Position numbers and translations under genes: made by a program. Under the pieces are notes generated by a model that searched no databases, was not told where the DNA came from, and saw only the letters and a list, made by a program, of their open reading frames with translations. Of a DNA stretch of 64,000 nt, positions 1-11,360 are shown piece after piece. Numbering within the stretch: position 1 is the first letter of the stretch; each line of letters begins with the position of its first letter. The stretch is from Podaxis mareebaensis (taxonomy: Eukaryota > Basidiomycota > Agaricomycetes > Agaricales > Agaricaceae), in assembly GCA_018524725.1 (NCBI GenBank), contig JAEUWP010000320.1, positions 1-64,000 of the forward strand. The letters run 5' to 3'.

Positions 1-1762
1 GATCCCATTCTTCGTAAGACTGCTGTTCGGGCTCTTCGGTCTCCTCGGTGGTCTCGGAATCCGCAATATTCGTAACACTCCCCCTCTTGCTTAAGGCCCA
101 TGAGCTATTATAGTGAGGCTGCCTCAGTCCCTAAGGTAGCCCAATACATATCCACAGATCATATCAAAGGAGACTTGTGTACTACCAGAGTTTACCTTTA
201 GAGGAATGGCCTTACACAATAAGGTCAATGCTTGTTGAGCAAATGTTCCTTAAGTATACAATAGTCTACAACTATAACAGAAGGCTTAGAAACTGACAGC
301 AATTAGAGAGCTTAGTATAAAACTTATATCTGAATCACTTTAGTTATGATAAAGACTTCTATTTAGTCTCCACCTAACTAAATAGAAATGATGGTTTCTA
401 CTTGGGTGGTGTCAAGGGTTTATATACTACAGGACATGTACCTAAATATATCTACCCTAAAACTATCTATATATGCTATGAGACATCATGAAAAGTTTCT
501 AAGATTAATAGAGCACCCTCAGATACTGAGGCTTGACTCAGAACCTGACTCAGGATTGAAAGAAGTTTAATGATTTTAAGATTACAATTGAAGAACTTCT
601 TAAAGGTTCCTGATGGGAAATTCATATTAAATATAGATGCTTCTTTAGTCATCCTTGAAACTAAAGATAGTTGAAAACTAAGAAGCCTAAATATCTCTTT
701 ATAAATAGATCAACTATTTATAAGACAATTCCTAAAGAAACTAACAAATATTTAGAAGTCATAACAATCTGGGAAATATAAGTACATATTGTAGAAAGAT
801 AATCAAAACTAAAAGAAAAGAAAACATAATTGTGAATATGATATTTGGCTTTTTGTTACTTAGGCATGGTATGGATGTCACACCAATGTAGAGAGATACT
901 GTCCTAAGACAATCCAACACTATTAAGTTCCTAAGCAGAATGCCTGTCCATTCACAAGTGAACTAGAGGCTGGCCAGAGATCTCATGGGGATTGCCACCA
1001 GGAGGGATACAACTTGTAAGGTTGCAAGCCTCTCCAGAGGTTTAGCTATTATGCCAGTTATCCTGTTGAGGCAGGTAGAGCTCTCATGCAGCAAGAAGAT
1101 AGAGCAAAAGAAGAGCCTGCTATTCTCATGCTATGTACAAGTGATTGTAAAGCTAAGTTCTACTTACTTTACAAGCTACTTTAATAGAGGAGAGAGCACT
1201 ATACTACATGTCCATATTGAGATGCTCATAACTACTTTGATGTTCTAATAATACTAGACTAAGCCCAAGGTGAGATGGTAGATCTACTTGAATGGGGAAT
1301 TATCTGTAATAAGTAATACCAAGTCTGAGTGCTAAATATAATACAACTCCAGAATAGATGAGACATGGCCAATGGCTGAGGCACAAGTCAGGATGATAAA
1401 CCAGACAAGGCATAGGGGCAGTGGAGAAAGGCAATAAAAGATGGTGATGATGGTGTGAAGAAAGAAGATGATTGTAACATCATCCCCTTTGTATGATTGA
1501 ACTCTGGATCAATCTACCTGTAGCAAGTATTGACCTCCATGAGATGACATTTGGGTTGGTTTAAGATGGGGATGTTGTTGATACTAACATGGCATCCTTC
1601 AGTCTGTTTTGTGATGGGATTGAAAGTGTACTCAGTGGTAGTGTTTTCCAGTAGACTTTGGTCATGAGAGATTAGTTTAAGAATAAGAGTAAAGGCATCT
1701 TCATACAAAATGTTCTAGCAGCCTCATTGTCCTAGAGTCAGAGCATTGGTGAGAAACTGGAC
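1..1762. other. AT-rich stretch without a recognisable gene
   Basis: After the first 80 or so bases, which still contain several CG dinucleotides, this stretch is AT-rich and almost free of CpG. Open frames are short (60-90 codons) and match no family I recognise. It looks like old, decayed repeat sequence continuous with the transposon remains to its right. Confidence 0.5.
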
Positions 1763-2704
1763 ATGCTTCTTGGCTTCTTCATATATAGAACTGCTGACAG
1801 GGGATTTGTTATGAACCCTCCTAGTACCCCTCATTGTAACATCATTTACAACACCTTAGTCCATGAGCTTGGACTTCCCAACACCTCCCACTACACCACC
1901 CAAGATATGGGTATATCAACTGAAGACCCTGTCCACTACTGCACAAAGCTTTTGCCAATTGTTGCCTTCCTGGCCATACATCCTTGTTCTCAGAAGACTG
2001 GCCAATGCCTGGACTGCTATTCTATTCTACTGACTGTATGATGACTGAAATCCTATGCATCACTTGGGGAAATGCTCCCTTCACTCATGTCTTCAATTCC
2101 AATGGGTTATACATTCAAATGATTCACAACAACTTCAAATCTGCCTGGGCACATGGATGGAAAATGATCCCTTATGCTAGAGAGCTGATTGTATTCCTCT
2201 ACCCTTACATGATGTATCTGCCCAAGGTTGTTCCCCACATTATCAAATATGAAGTTGCCCATGGACTTTACTTCTGAGAAGTAGAAGTCTATTGCCTTGA
2301 TCCTAACTCCAATGAACCTCTGGCCATCCCTCCCCATTGTTCACAGCTTCCTCCCCTTTATAGCATCAACTCCAATATCCCCAGCATCAACAAGTCAGAA
2401 CCTGCTGTGGATCCTCCTCCATATCCACCTCCCTACATCACTGCAGATGTTTCCTCATCATCATCATCATCATCCTCACTGCACCACAGTCCAATGCATG
2501 AGTCAGACTCTACAGACTCATCCCCCATTGGGAACTTCACCTAGGCCATTCCCAGTTCTGCTTCATCCCCAGACTCATATTCCTCTGATTCTACTGATGG
2601 ATGCCTTCACCCTGATATGGACTTGTAAGATATCTCTAGTAAATAGTTCTCTCTTATCTTTGCTACCACAGACTCTTCATCTCATATCCTTGTATCCTGT
2701 CTGA
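1763..2704 (+). pseudogene. Unrecognised decayed coding-like sequence, probably transposon-derived
   Basis: Overlapping short open frames lie here in different phases (1763-2041, 1984-2277, 2297-2704), interrupted by stops. The composition is more codon-like than its flanks, but no domain is recognisable. A run of about seven TCA triplets lies near 2453-2477. Position inside the CpG-poor transposon region suggests a decayed element. It could be an unrelated open stretch; no function is proposed. Confidence 0.25.
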
Positions 2705-3129
2705 ACTCTGACTTGAACTATTTCCTTATCTAGTTAGTTTCCTTTCTTGACTAGTTTCTATCTCTGTCTTAGTTTCTATTCTCATCTTGCTCTGCTCTGT
2801 AGTTACACTTCTATTGACTCTCAGACTCATAGCCCTTACTTCATCATAGTTACCTCTTTAGGACTTTAGAAGTAAAGCTTAAATAGCTGCTCATGTACTG
2901 GAAGTGCAAGCTTTCTATATTCTCAAATCTCAAGTTATTATTTACCTTTAACTTCTGATTGACATTAGTTCATGATCAGTGTGGTAGTAAATGTTCTATT
3001 GGTCATACTCTCAACTTATAGATGTTTGACCTCTAAGTGTGCTTAACTGGACACTTGCCTTGCCACCATCTTATCATGTGTAAGCCTACTGGGGCTTACT
3101 CAGAGCTTATGACCTTAAGTTCACACCAG
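2705..3129. other. AT-rich intergenic stretch
   Basis: There is no open frame of note and CpG is scarce. The sequence separates the decayed coding-like stretch on the left from the candidate LTR of the copia element on the right. I see no RNA gene or regulatory site in it. Confidence 0.4.
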
Positions 3130-3352
3130 CATACAGTAAACCCGATATATTGGGACGTACGTAGTGTGTTATAAGGTCAGCTGTCCTAACGACAGCTGAC
3201 AACGAGATTATAAAGAGTGTATGTTTGATGGATTGAGTAATCCATCAATGCCGAAGACAAACAAGAGAATTAATTAAGTAATTAATAAAAGGAGCGGCTA
3301 AATTAATGAGGGAACAAGAGACAACATGACGGTAAGGGCCCAGCCCTTACAC
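3130..3352 (-). repeat. Candidate 3' LTR of the copia element, with three perfect hairpins
   Basis: The segment lies directly beyond the 3' end of the copia pol frame. Read on the minus strand it begins with TG (TGTAAGGGCTGGG), as LTRs do. It contains three perfect inverted repeats: 3176-3185/3191-3200 (10-bp arms, 5-nt loop), 3225-3234/3239-3248 (10-bp arms, 4-nt loop) and 3332-3339/3343-3350 (8-bp arms, 3-nt loop). It keeps several CpGs unlike its surroundings. I could not find a matching copy upstream of gag (9,782-10,640), so the LTR call rests on position, the TG start and structure. Confidence 0.45.
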
Positions 3353-3359
3353 AGGATTC

Positions 3360-5683
3360 TTGGTCAATAAATCCACAGGATTTTCTGTTCCTTTAATATT
3401 ATACAGGAGGAATTTTTCATCCTCAAGTAAATTGTGGATATAGTGGTATTTAACATCCACATGTTTTGAACGTTTTTTGGTAACCGGATTTTTGGCCTAA
3501 AATATTGAACCTCAGTTATCACCAAATAAGTGTGGTTTTTTAATCCATTCAGGATTAATGCTGATTTCAGTGAGCAAATTAATTGTCCACTCAATTTGTC
3601 AACTAGCATCAGATAAAGCCATATATTCAGCTTCTGTTGATGATAAGGCAACAGTCTTCTGGCACTGAGATAGCCATGAAACAGCTGCTCCAGCAATTCT
3701 AATGAAGAAGCCAGTGACTGATTTCCTGGTTTCTGGATCTTGTGCCCAATCCAAATCTGAGAACACATTGATTCCTTCATTTGTTTGTCCATCAAAGACA
3801 ATGGCATATTTAGATGTGCCTCGAAGGTATTGTAAAGTGTGTAAGCTGGCTTTATAGTGTTCCCATGATGGATTTGTCATCTGTTGGGATAACTTGACAA
3901 CTGCAAACACAATGTCAGGGCATGATCCAATCATTAAGTACATTAACAATCCAACCAGTTGTTGGTATTTCTGCCTAAAATTAGCAGATGCCTGATCTTT
4001 AGCCATAGTAAAGACGAAGTCTCTCGGCAATGGAGTAGATTTGGCTTTTTCAACCACATTAAAACATTCTAAGACCTTATCAAGGTAAGGTTGCTGATCA
4101 ATCATAATCAGCTGATTATCACAGTCTTGTGTTATTCGCATTCCAAGGAATTCAGTTAATTCTCCTAGGAATTGACATTCCCATCTTTCCATGAATGCTT
4201 CCATTTTTCGATGAAGAACTTTTGATCCACACAGTCCTAAGAAAGCTGCATCATCCACATAAAGTAGTGTGATGATAAGAGATTTCTCTCGTGTATCATA
4301 GTAATAATAGACTCCAGCATCAAGTGACACTCATTTGAAGCCTAATTCTTTCATCGAATTGGTTACTTCAAGCCACCATTGTTGGCCAGCTTGTTTGAGA
4401 CCATATAAGGTGCATTTCAAGTGCCATACTTTAGTTTCTTGTCCTTTTTGGATGAAACCTTCAGGTTGTCACATATAAATTTCTTCCTTAAGATGTCCAT
4501 AGAGATAAGCAGTCTTAACATCAAGACCAAACATATCCCAGTCCTCAAGGGCAGCTATCACAAATAGCAATTGTGTGGTCTCATACCAGACAACAGGAGA
4601 AAAGAGTTCGTCAAAGTCTATGCCTTCAATTTGTGAGAACCCTTGCATGACTAATTGGGATCTGAATCTGCCATCAGATTTTGGAGTAAATACCCATTGA
4701 TTTCCAATTGCCTTCCTTCCTTTTGGAAGTGAAACAAGTTCATAAACTTGTTGTTTCTTTAATGCATCTATTTCTTCAAGACAAGCTTTATACCACTTAT
4801 CACAGATCTCCTTAGGGAGTTTCACTAAGTCTTTGAATACTTTTGGGGTATATGACACATCAATTTTGTTCGCAAAGAGAAAATCGATGAACTGTACTCC
4901 TCCTTCTTTGCATAACTTATTTATGTGATGCACCATCATTAGTTCCATTGACATAGAAGTTTGCAAAGAATCAAAGGTTTGTTCATCAGGTGGCATTTCA
5001 TTTTCAACATCAGGAAGTGCTACAGGGCTTTATTTGTGAACTCACTTTAATAATGGTTCTCCTTTTGGAGGTATCCATTTGAAGCCCTGGTAATTATATA
5101 GTACCTTCACTGGATGTTGGTCTTCATATATGTTTCTGGGTTTAGAAGGAACCCAATGTTCTTGTTGAGGACATTGATTAGAAGGAGTTTGCCATTGTTG
5201 AATCCATGGCAGGGATGTGGCTGGACACTTATGGGAAGGCCTTGGAGGACTAAACCCCATAGGTGTCATTCTGGTACCTTGTTGTTCTGGTATAGCCTTA
5301 TCCTTTTGGTAAGATTCACCAGAAGACATTCCAGGTATCAGATCATTGGATGATTCCCTATTTGGAGGATCATTGCCATATTGTTCATATTCTTCTAATC
5401 TTGGAGACTGAGGAACTGGGGGAGAGGCTGTGTATGGTCTATCATCACCTTGTTCTTCAAAGTCATCCAAATATGGAGAAGGATCTCGATCATCATTCAG
5501 ATCAGTGCTTAGCACAGGCAAATGTCTTTCTAGATCAGGATAATCTTTAGGATCAGTGTATTCAAGATCAGACTCATGATCTGCTCTTTGGCTATTATTG
5601 CTGTCATCCTTATCATCATCACTATTGCTTTCTAGAGTTCCATGCCAGTGTCTAGGATCAGGTGACAGTGATGATGAACTCAA
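3360..5683 (-). pseudogene. pol: Copia reverse transcriptase and RNase H (decayed)
   Basis: Recognisable copia RT signatures occur in order: WVFTPKSDGRFRSQLV, FDELFSPVV, DVKTAYLYG, QPEGF, CTLYGLKQAG and LYVDDAAF. They are followed by RNase H motifs SDLDWA and SSTEAEYMALSDAS. A low-complexity acidic, Ser/Pro-rich linker (5683-5042) separates integrase from RT as in other copia elements. TGA stops fall at 5042, 4469 (M-x-QPEGF), 4331, 3599 (DAS-x-Q) and 3512; a TAA lies near 5030 and a TAG near 3497. Confidence 0.9.
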
Positions 5684-5707
5684 AGAAGGAGGAACTGGTG
5701 TGGAAGG

Positions 5708-8164
5708 TCACTCCAGTGGTAGTGTCCTTCTGTTATCCTGTCTAGGGTAAATTATTACCTCGCTAGAAGGTGTAGGAGTTCTTGAAGAACTTTGGCTACC
5801 TTGTTTTTGGTGTTTCTTTTCAGAACATTTAGGGAAGAATTGTTTGTCAAATATAGCAGTAGGTGTAATGTAAAGCACATTGCCTTGCAAATAATGCATA
5901 AAAAGGTAATTCTTCTGGTCCAGAGAATATCCCAAGAATATCATCAATTCTGATTTAGGGGATAGTTTATCTTTGCAGACTTCTTTGGGTAAGAACGCAT
6001 AAGCACCACATCCAAAGGTTCTGAATTTAGAAACATCTGGTTTTGCACCTGTTAAAACTTCTTGAGGGGTTTTCCAATTTAAGCGTGACATGGGAGTGCA
6101 ATTGTAAAGATAACAAGCTGTATCAATCACAAATTCCCACCAACCATTTGGAATGCAAGCATGATGCCACATGGCTTCAGCTTTATCCATTAAAGTATGG
6201 TTGAGGTGCTCTGCTCTACTATTTTGTTGATGAGCATGTGGGGTGCTAGTCACATGGATAATCCCTTGAGAGCATAAGAGAGCTTGTAAGCTTTCTTGGA
6301 TGTATTCTCCTCCTCAATCAGTGTGTAAGAACTTCACTGGTCTGCCAATATGTTTATTTACTAGCATTAAGAAGTTCTTCATTACTGTAGGGGCTTCAGA
6401 TTTTTTATGGAGTAAATGAATCCAAGCATTTGAGGAGAAGTCATCTAAAATAGTCATTACCCATTTATATTTTCAGTAACTGACTGTAAGTAGCTCTAAA
6501 AGATCCAAATGGATTCTTTCTAGAGGCCTTGATGCTCTCTCGAAGTTTACATTAAAGCTTTTCTGATGCATCTTTCCCATAGTGCAACCTTCACATGGTT
6601 TCATGCTATTTTTGGGAATTTCAACATGAGGAAAGCCAATCATATTTGTCTCAAAATGTTTGAGGATACAATCTGACAGGTGTCCCATCCTATTATGAAG
6701 GATGTCATATCCTGGTACAGTACTAGTTGCAAATGTGTGCATATCACTCTGAGACATGATAATTTTACTCTTTACATAATGAAGAGTAGGTGAACAACCT
6801 ATTAATGGTTGTGCAACTAGTATTGGTTCACCAAGAGGATCATTGACGCATGAGCAGGTATCAGTTGTTTCAATTTTAGCACTAGCTTTAGCAAGTTGCC
6901 CAACTGATAACAATCAATCTCTGCTACCTTGTAGGTAATGCACTAGATATAAATATGAGTGATTAAGTATCTGTGTGCTGTTATCTGTATTGATCACAGT
7001 CTTGATCAAGACAGTACTGTGACCTGGTGATATCATGGGATCACCTGCAGTATAAACAGTTATAGGTTCAGGGTAATATTGGAAATCAATGAAGTCTTCC
7101 ATATGTGGTGTATAGTGGCCTGATGCTCCTGAATCTAATAACCAGATAGCATTATACTCATCCATTCTTATTATTCCTTCATCATTGAGATAGTTGATCT
7201 TAGGAGTATTTGGACCAGGTGGTTCATGCACAGAATGGATTACATTAAAGTGAGATGTGCTTGTGCATATCACTATGAAATCCATACATGATACATTGCT
7301 AATATTGTCCAAATTTATGAGCCACCTAATTATCTGTTCCCTTGATGGTAGGTGCTCATCTCCTCTTCCTCCTTCTGCCCAATGTGGGCAACCCTCTAAA
7401 CCTTGTGATGTTTGGCCTTGGCATGGCACTTCTTGCCAAGCTTGCCCTTCTTCTTCCCAAGAGGAAGCATCGTGACTGGTCTGAGTATGGAGGTAATCAG
7501 CATCTGATGATGGTGATAAGATATGGATTATGTACCCCATGGCCTTCTTCTTCTTGAAGTCACTGTCAGCATCACTCGTGTTATTGGCATTGTAATCTAC
7601 ATCAGAAAGATGACATGGGCTGTTGACAAGAGGTGGGTGATCTTCAATGTCACTCCTGATGAGATCAATCTCATCATTGGGATGAGATGCTCTGGGAAGA
7701 CATGGAGAAGAAGGTGGCACAGGCAGAACATCGACAGACAAGGTCAAAGGCACCATTGCTTCATCCCATTCACATTCTGTTAAACCTATTGAGTAAAGGT
7801 ATTCTTGATCTTTAGGATCAGAGGGATAACCTTCAGGGTTTTTGTTGATAACAGCAAGAGCCTCTTGCAAGGCTTGAGAGCTTTGTTCTCCCTGTTGGGT
7901 AACAAGGAAATGAATAAGCCATAATTGACCAATAGGATTAACACATATGTTTTTATTGACTTCACAAGTATCCTTAATGACACCAAAATGAATTAATTGG
8001 TTCATTAGATCTTGATAGAAGTGACTTATGTGAGGGATGTAGCATTCCCCTTGAACTTTAGCTTTCTTCTTGAAGCGAAGTTCACATGCCTTCCTCTGCT
8101 TCTCTTCCTTGTGTTCACAAAGAGCTTCCTTGACCACATCATACAGCTGCTCAGGCTTCTGCAT
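5708..8164 (-). pseudogene. pol: Copia protease and integrase region (decayed)
   Basis: The frame carries a copia aspartic protease motif (WLLDSGASGHYT) near 7170, then GAG-pre-integrase sequence with an H-x-C-x2-C arrangement (HLSDCILKHF, then PCEGCTMGK near 6600). The integrase core follows, with the family hallmark D-x-GGEY (the x is TGA at 6314-6316) and HAHQQNSRAE near 6240-6210. Stops at 6914, 6473, 6314 and 5708 are all TGA, each where arginine is expected or plausible. The copy is non-functional. Confidence 0.85.
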
Positions 8165-8197
8165 GGAAGGTGAGGCCTTCTTAGGTGGATTTTTAGT

Positions 8198-9781
8198 CTA
8201 TTTACCCATTTGGACATGCCAAGAGTAGGTGCCTACCTCGATTGGGTGACCTTGTAGAAGAAGACCAGACTGTCCCAGAAGTGGCAGGAAGTCCTTGTCA
8301 AAGGCTTTCACTTTCTCAGATGCATCTTCTAGTGACATGAGGAGTAAAGTTTCCTCAATCAGCTCCATGATGCTTTGTTTAGTGGGAGCACAATGAAGCT
8401 TATGAGTGTGATTGATGTCATGATAGCAGTAGGTGCAGGTCACCATGTCTTGTTGGATCTGATCCAATGACTTAGTCACTGTATCAGTCCATTGATGTTT
8501 CATCACCTTGAGGGTCTCTTGTGCCTCCTGTGCAATATTGATTAAATCTTGCTCAAGAAGGGCAACAAAACAGAGGTTACTCACCTCTATTTTAGACTCC
8601 TCAAACTTACATTTCTCCTGCAGAGCAGAAGAGTAAGTAGGGATGATGGGGACAGAGTTTTGGGACTGTACCTGTTGAGAAAGTGAAGGAAGCAGGGGAC
8701 AATCCTGCAGGACTGTAGTGGCAAGGCATTGCTGGACCAGAGTCTGAGGCAGAATGCAAGGAGCATTCTCTGGCCTTTGGATCCGATCCAAGAGGTCAAA
8801 AGGGTGCATGTTGGGACCTGTAAAAGGTCTACCAGCACCAGCAGGGGGAAGTGGAGGTGCCACTGCTAGCCGGGCAGGTGCAGCAAAACCCACCATGGAA
8901 TCAGCTGGTTTAGCTGAGGCATTAGGGGACTTCTTCTTCTTGGGAGCCCTTTTCTTCTTTGGCTTGATGGTCTGCCATTGACCAGGCTGACTGCCTTGTT
9001 GGCCTTGAGGCTTGGGACCATTGGAGGTTTTATCCCAGCCAACAGGCTGAGGGACAAATCAACTCCAAGGAGGACCTGGACGAGATTTGTTCCAGGTAGA
9101 TGGACTGCCTTGGTCATTGGGAAGCTTAGCTTTAGCAGCAGATTGAGCATTGGTAGAGTGTGCAGACATTTTGTTATGTCCATTTCTCTGTGCCCATTCA
9201 GCATTTAAAGCATCTGCAACCACTCGCCAAGTCAAGGCTGTGATCATAGTATTGTTGGTCAACAATGATTGTCAGACTGAATCCCAATCGTCCAGAATAG
9301 CTGAAAGAAGAATCATAGCTCTGAGAACCTCAGGGATGGCAGCAGTAGCTTCCTCAACCTGAGTGAAGAGAGTTGCCATTTCGGCAATATCAACTGCAAT
9401 ATCTCTTCTGCCAGTGATTCTCTTCTTCAGAGCTCTGGTGAACAGTCCATAAACGTTAGCAGGACCAAGTGTTCTAAACTGGGTTTGAAGATAGGTCCAT
9501 AAGGTGTTTGGAGCTGTTCTACCATGAAGCAGCATGGAATCAGGCAACATGTTTTCAATAATTGATAAGGCTTGTGCCTTCATCTGATTTTGCTGTGCCA
9601 TTTCAGCTGCATTGTTCTGAGCAGGTGCTGTCACTGTTCCTTCAGTCAGGGACCAGCCTGTTTCCATAGAACCAGTAACACTAATCAAGGAAAGAGCTCC
9701 TTGAAGGTGACAAGCCCAGAACTTGTAGTTAGAAGGGCCCTCAAGTTTAGGAAGGGAAGAAGTAGCAATAGTCAAAGCCAT
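8198..9781 (-). pseudogene. gag: Copia gag region (decayed)
   Basis: The start at 9781 gives a typical copia gag opening (LPKLEGPSNYKFW, then alpha-helical UBN2/gag-like sequence). The frame is cut by TGA at 9272-9274 and 9059-9061 and by TAG at 8198-8200, yet the same phase continues through all three. Downstream of the first stop comes a Pro/Lys-rich linker (KPKKKRAPKKKK) and then a helical segment. No clear CCHC zinc knuckle is visible; a Cys/His cluster (CTYCYHDINHTHKLHC, near 8440-8395) is the only candidate. Presumed role was capsid formation; this copy cannot make full-length product. Confidence 0.8.
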
Positions 9782-10639
9782 ATTTGATGTATCAAAGAAG
9801 TTGGCTGTTAAGTAATCGACTAAGCATAAGAAATGGGAGTATTAGTATAACATTGTATACAGATAATGATAAAGGTAGAAAATAGGCTTAACCCAAGACA
9901 TCTTTATCTCAATCCTAAATTAATAGGAGAGAATCCTCAGAAGGAGAGTCTCAGGGCCCATAACCTGACAAGGGGAGAACAGTTGCTGCTACACAAGCAT
10001 AGCATCAGTGGAGAGTAAACTAGTTACTCACAATCCAAGGCTGGTCGAATGGGAAGATAGTTATCAAAGTGTGGAAAGGGCGAGTCTTGGGGAGTACCAT
10101 GGAAGGTAAGACCAAATTGAAAGTAGTGAGGAATATTGAGCTTAAGAGAGCTGAATAGTCAAGTAGACGAGGAATTTAGAACTCCAGTGAAGAAAGTACG
10201 CTACTACATGAAGGTTTAAATACTGTATAGCTACAACACTGGGTCAAGGGTAAAATACATGCATGAGTAAGAAAGCATAAGGCATATGTGTGTATAACAT
10301 GAGTAATATGCATGTAAAAGATAAAATAAGAAAGAACATGACTCTACCATATGTTACAGGAGTCATATGAAGTGAAAGAATGTTTCTACAAGTCATAAAC
10401 CATGAGGATATGAGTAATACTAACACAGGCCATACATCTATGCAAGTGTATAAAAGTATTAATAGAAACAGATCAATCTAAACATAGCACAAAGTTATGG
10501 AGGGTTCCAAAAATATATATGCTCAGTCAATGCAGAGCGTATTCATTGAGGATTCAGCATGTACTGCTGATGGCAAATGTACACATAAGCATAGTGCTGA
10601 TTAATTCCTCAACACTAAAAATGCCCACATGGCACAGTT
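9782..10639. other. AT-rich non-coding stretch upstream of copia gag
   Basis: This would be the place for the 5' leader and 5' LTR of the copia element, but I see no copy of the 3130-3352 sequence. There are only short frames with no family resemblance. The 5' part of the element is either missing or too decayed to recognise by eye. Confidence 0.4.
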
Positions 10640-11110
10640 GATGCATGGTTCAGTGGTACTGGACATGACAGAGCCACCAGTGGCCACAGTAGGGTGGCAG
10701 TACCCAACAGTGCTGGATGTGGGAGGATGTGGTACCTAGCAGTACCAGATGTGGTAGAGTAGCAGTACCCAGCAGTACCAAACACAGTGTGGTAGCAGTA
10801 GCAAACTGGACTGGCTGTCTAAGCTTGAATGCTGTACTGAGTGGCACCACATGGGACATGCTGTTCGAGGTTCTTTTTCTAAAATCCTCACTCTCTGTAC
10901 TTACACTAGGCAGTTCCTTGCATTTCGAGAAATACCCCCCAGTGTAGACACTTTTGTATATTATATTATTGTCCCTATTATATACTCGATTGACAAATGA
11001 TGGCACTTGGTGCAGTACTGCAGGATTGACCCTTGGCGGTACTCAGTGGCACCCAGTGGCACCTAACAGTACCATGTTCTTAGACATGCGGGTGTCAGTG
11101 GTACACGGGT
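10640..11110. repeat. Degenerate GTACC/CAGTACC-rich repeat block
   Basis: Variants of a short phrase recur with irregular spacing: AGTGGTAC, GGCAGTACCCA, GGTACC, GCAGTACCA, TGGCACCCAGTGGCACC. They are most dense at 10,650-10,850 and 11,030-11,075. The block looks like an old minisatellite or tandem repeat blurred by substitution. It makes the open frames here on both strands meaningless. Confidence 0.5.
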
Positions 11111-11360
11111 GCAGCAAATTCTGTAGGCTGGAACTCTGGTGACTTGTACAGTTGTGGACAAGCAAAGCCAACAAACTTGATTATCTAAGGAATGGCTCAT
11201 TGAATTCCTCTCAAGCTCCATGGATGAACTCAGAATGATTTTAGATGTCGAAAAATACATCTTCCTTAATTTTCTCATGGTTTTTTGGTTCCAGCCATAA
11301 ATTTTGGTCAAATTTTTGCAAAGATAGCACCAGAATTCAATGAATCTAAGATACAATAGC

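Larger units (their letters stand above)
3353..9781 (-). mobile_element. Decayed Ty1/copia LTR retrotransposon
   Basis: On the minus strand one can follow a copia polyprotein in canonical order: gag (from 9781), aspartic protease (LLDSGASGHYT, near 7170-7130), integrase core (6913-5708), reverse transcriptase (LYVDD, near 4270-4250) and RNase H (STEAEYMALSDAS, near 3640-3600), ending around 3360. Integrase before reverse transcriptase assigns it to copia rather than gypsy. The frame is broken by at least eleven TGA, two TAG and one TAA codons, so the copy is dead. The breaks are in-frame substitutions, not frameshifts. No 5' LTR was recognised. Confidence 0.92.

Noticed and set aside
9782..10640. 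A 5' LTR for the copia element
   Set aside because: I looked for the TGTAAGGGC start, the hairpins and other phrases of 3130-3352 and found none, so no LTR pair is claimed.
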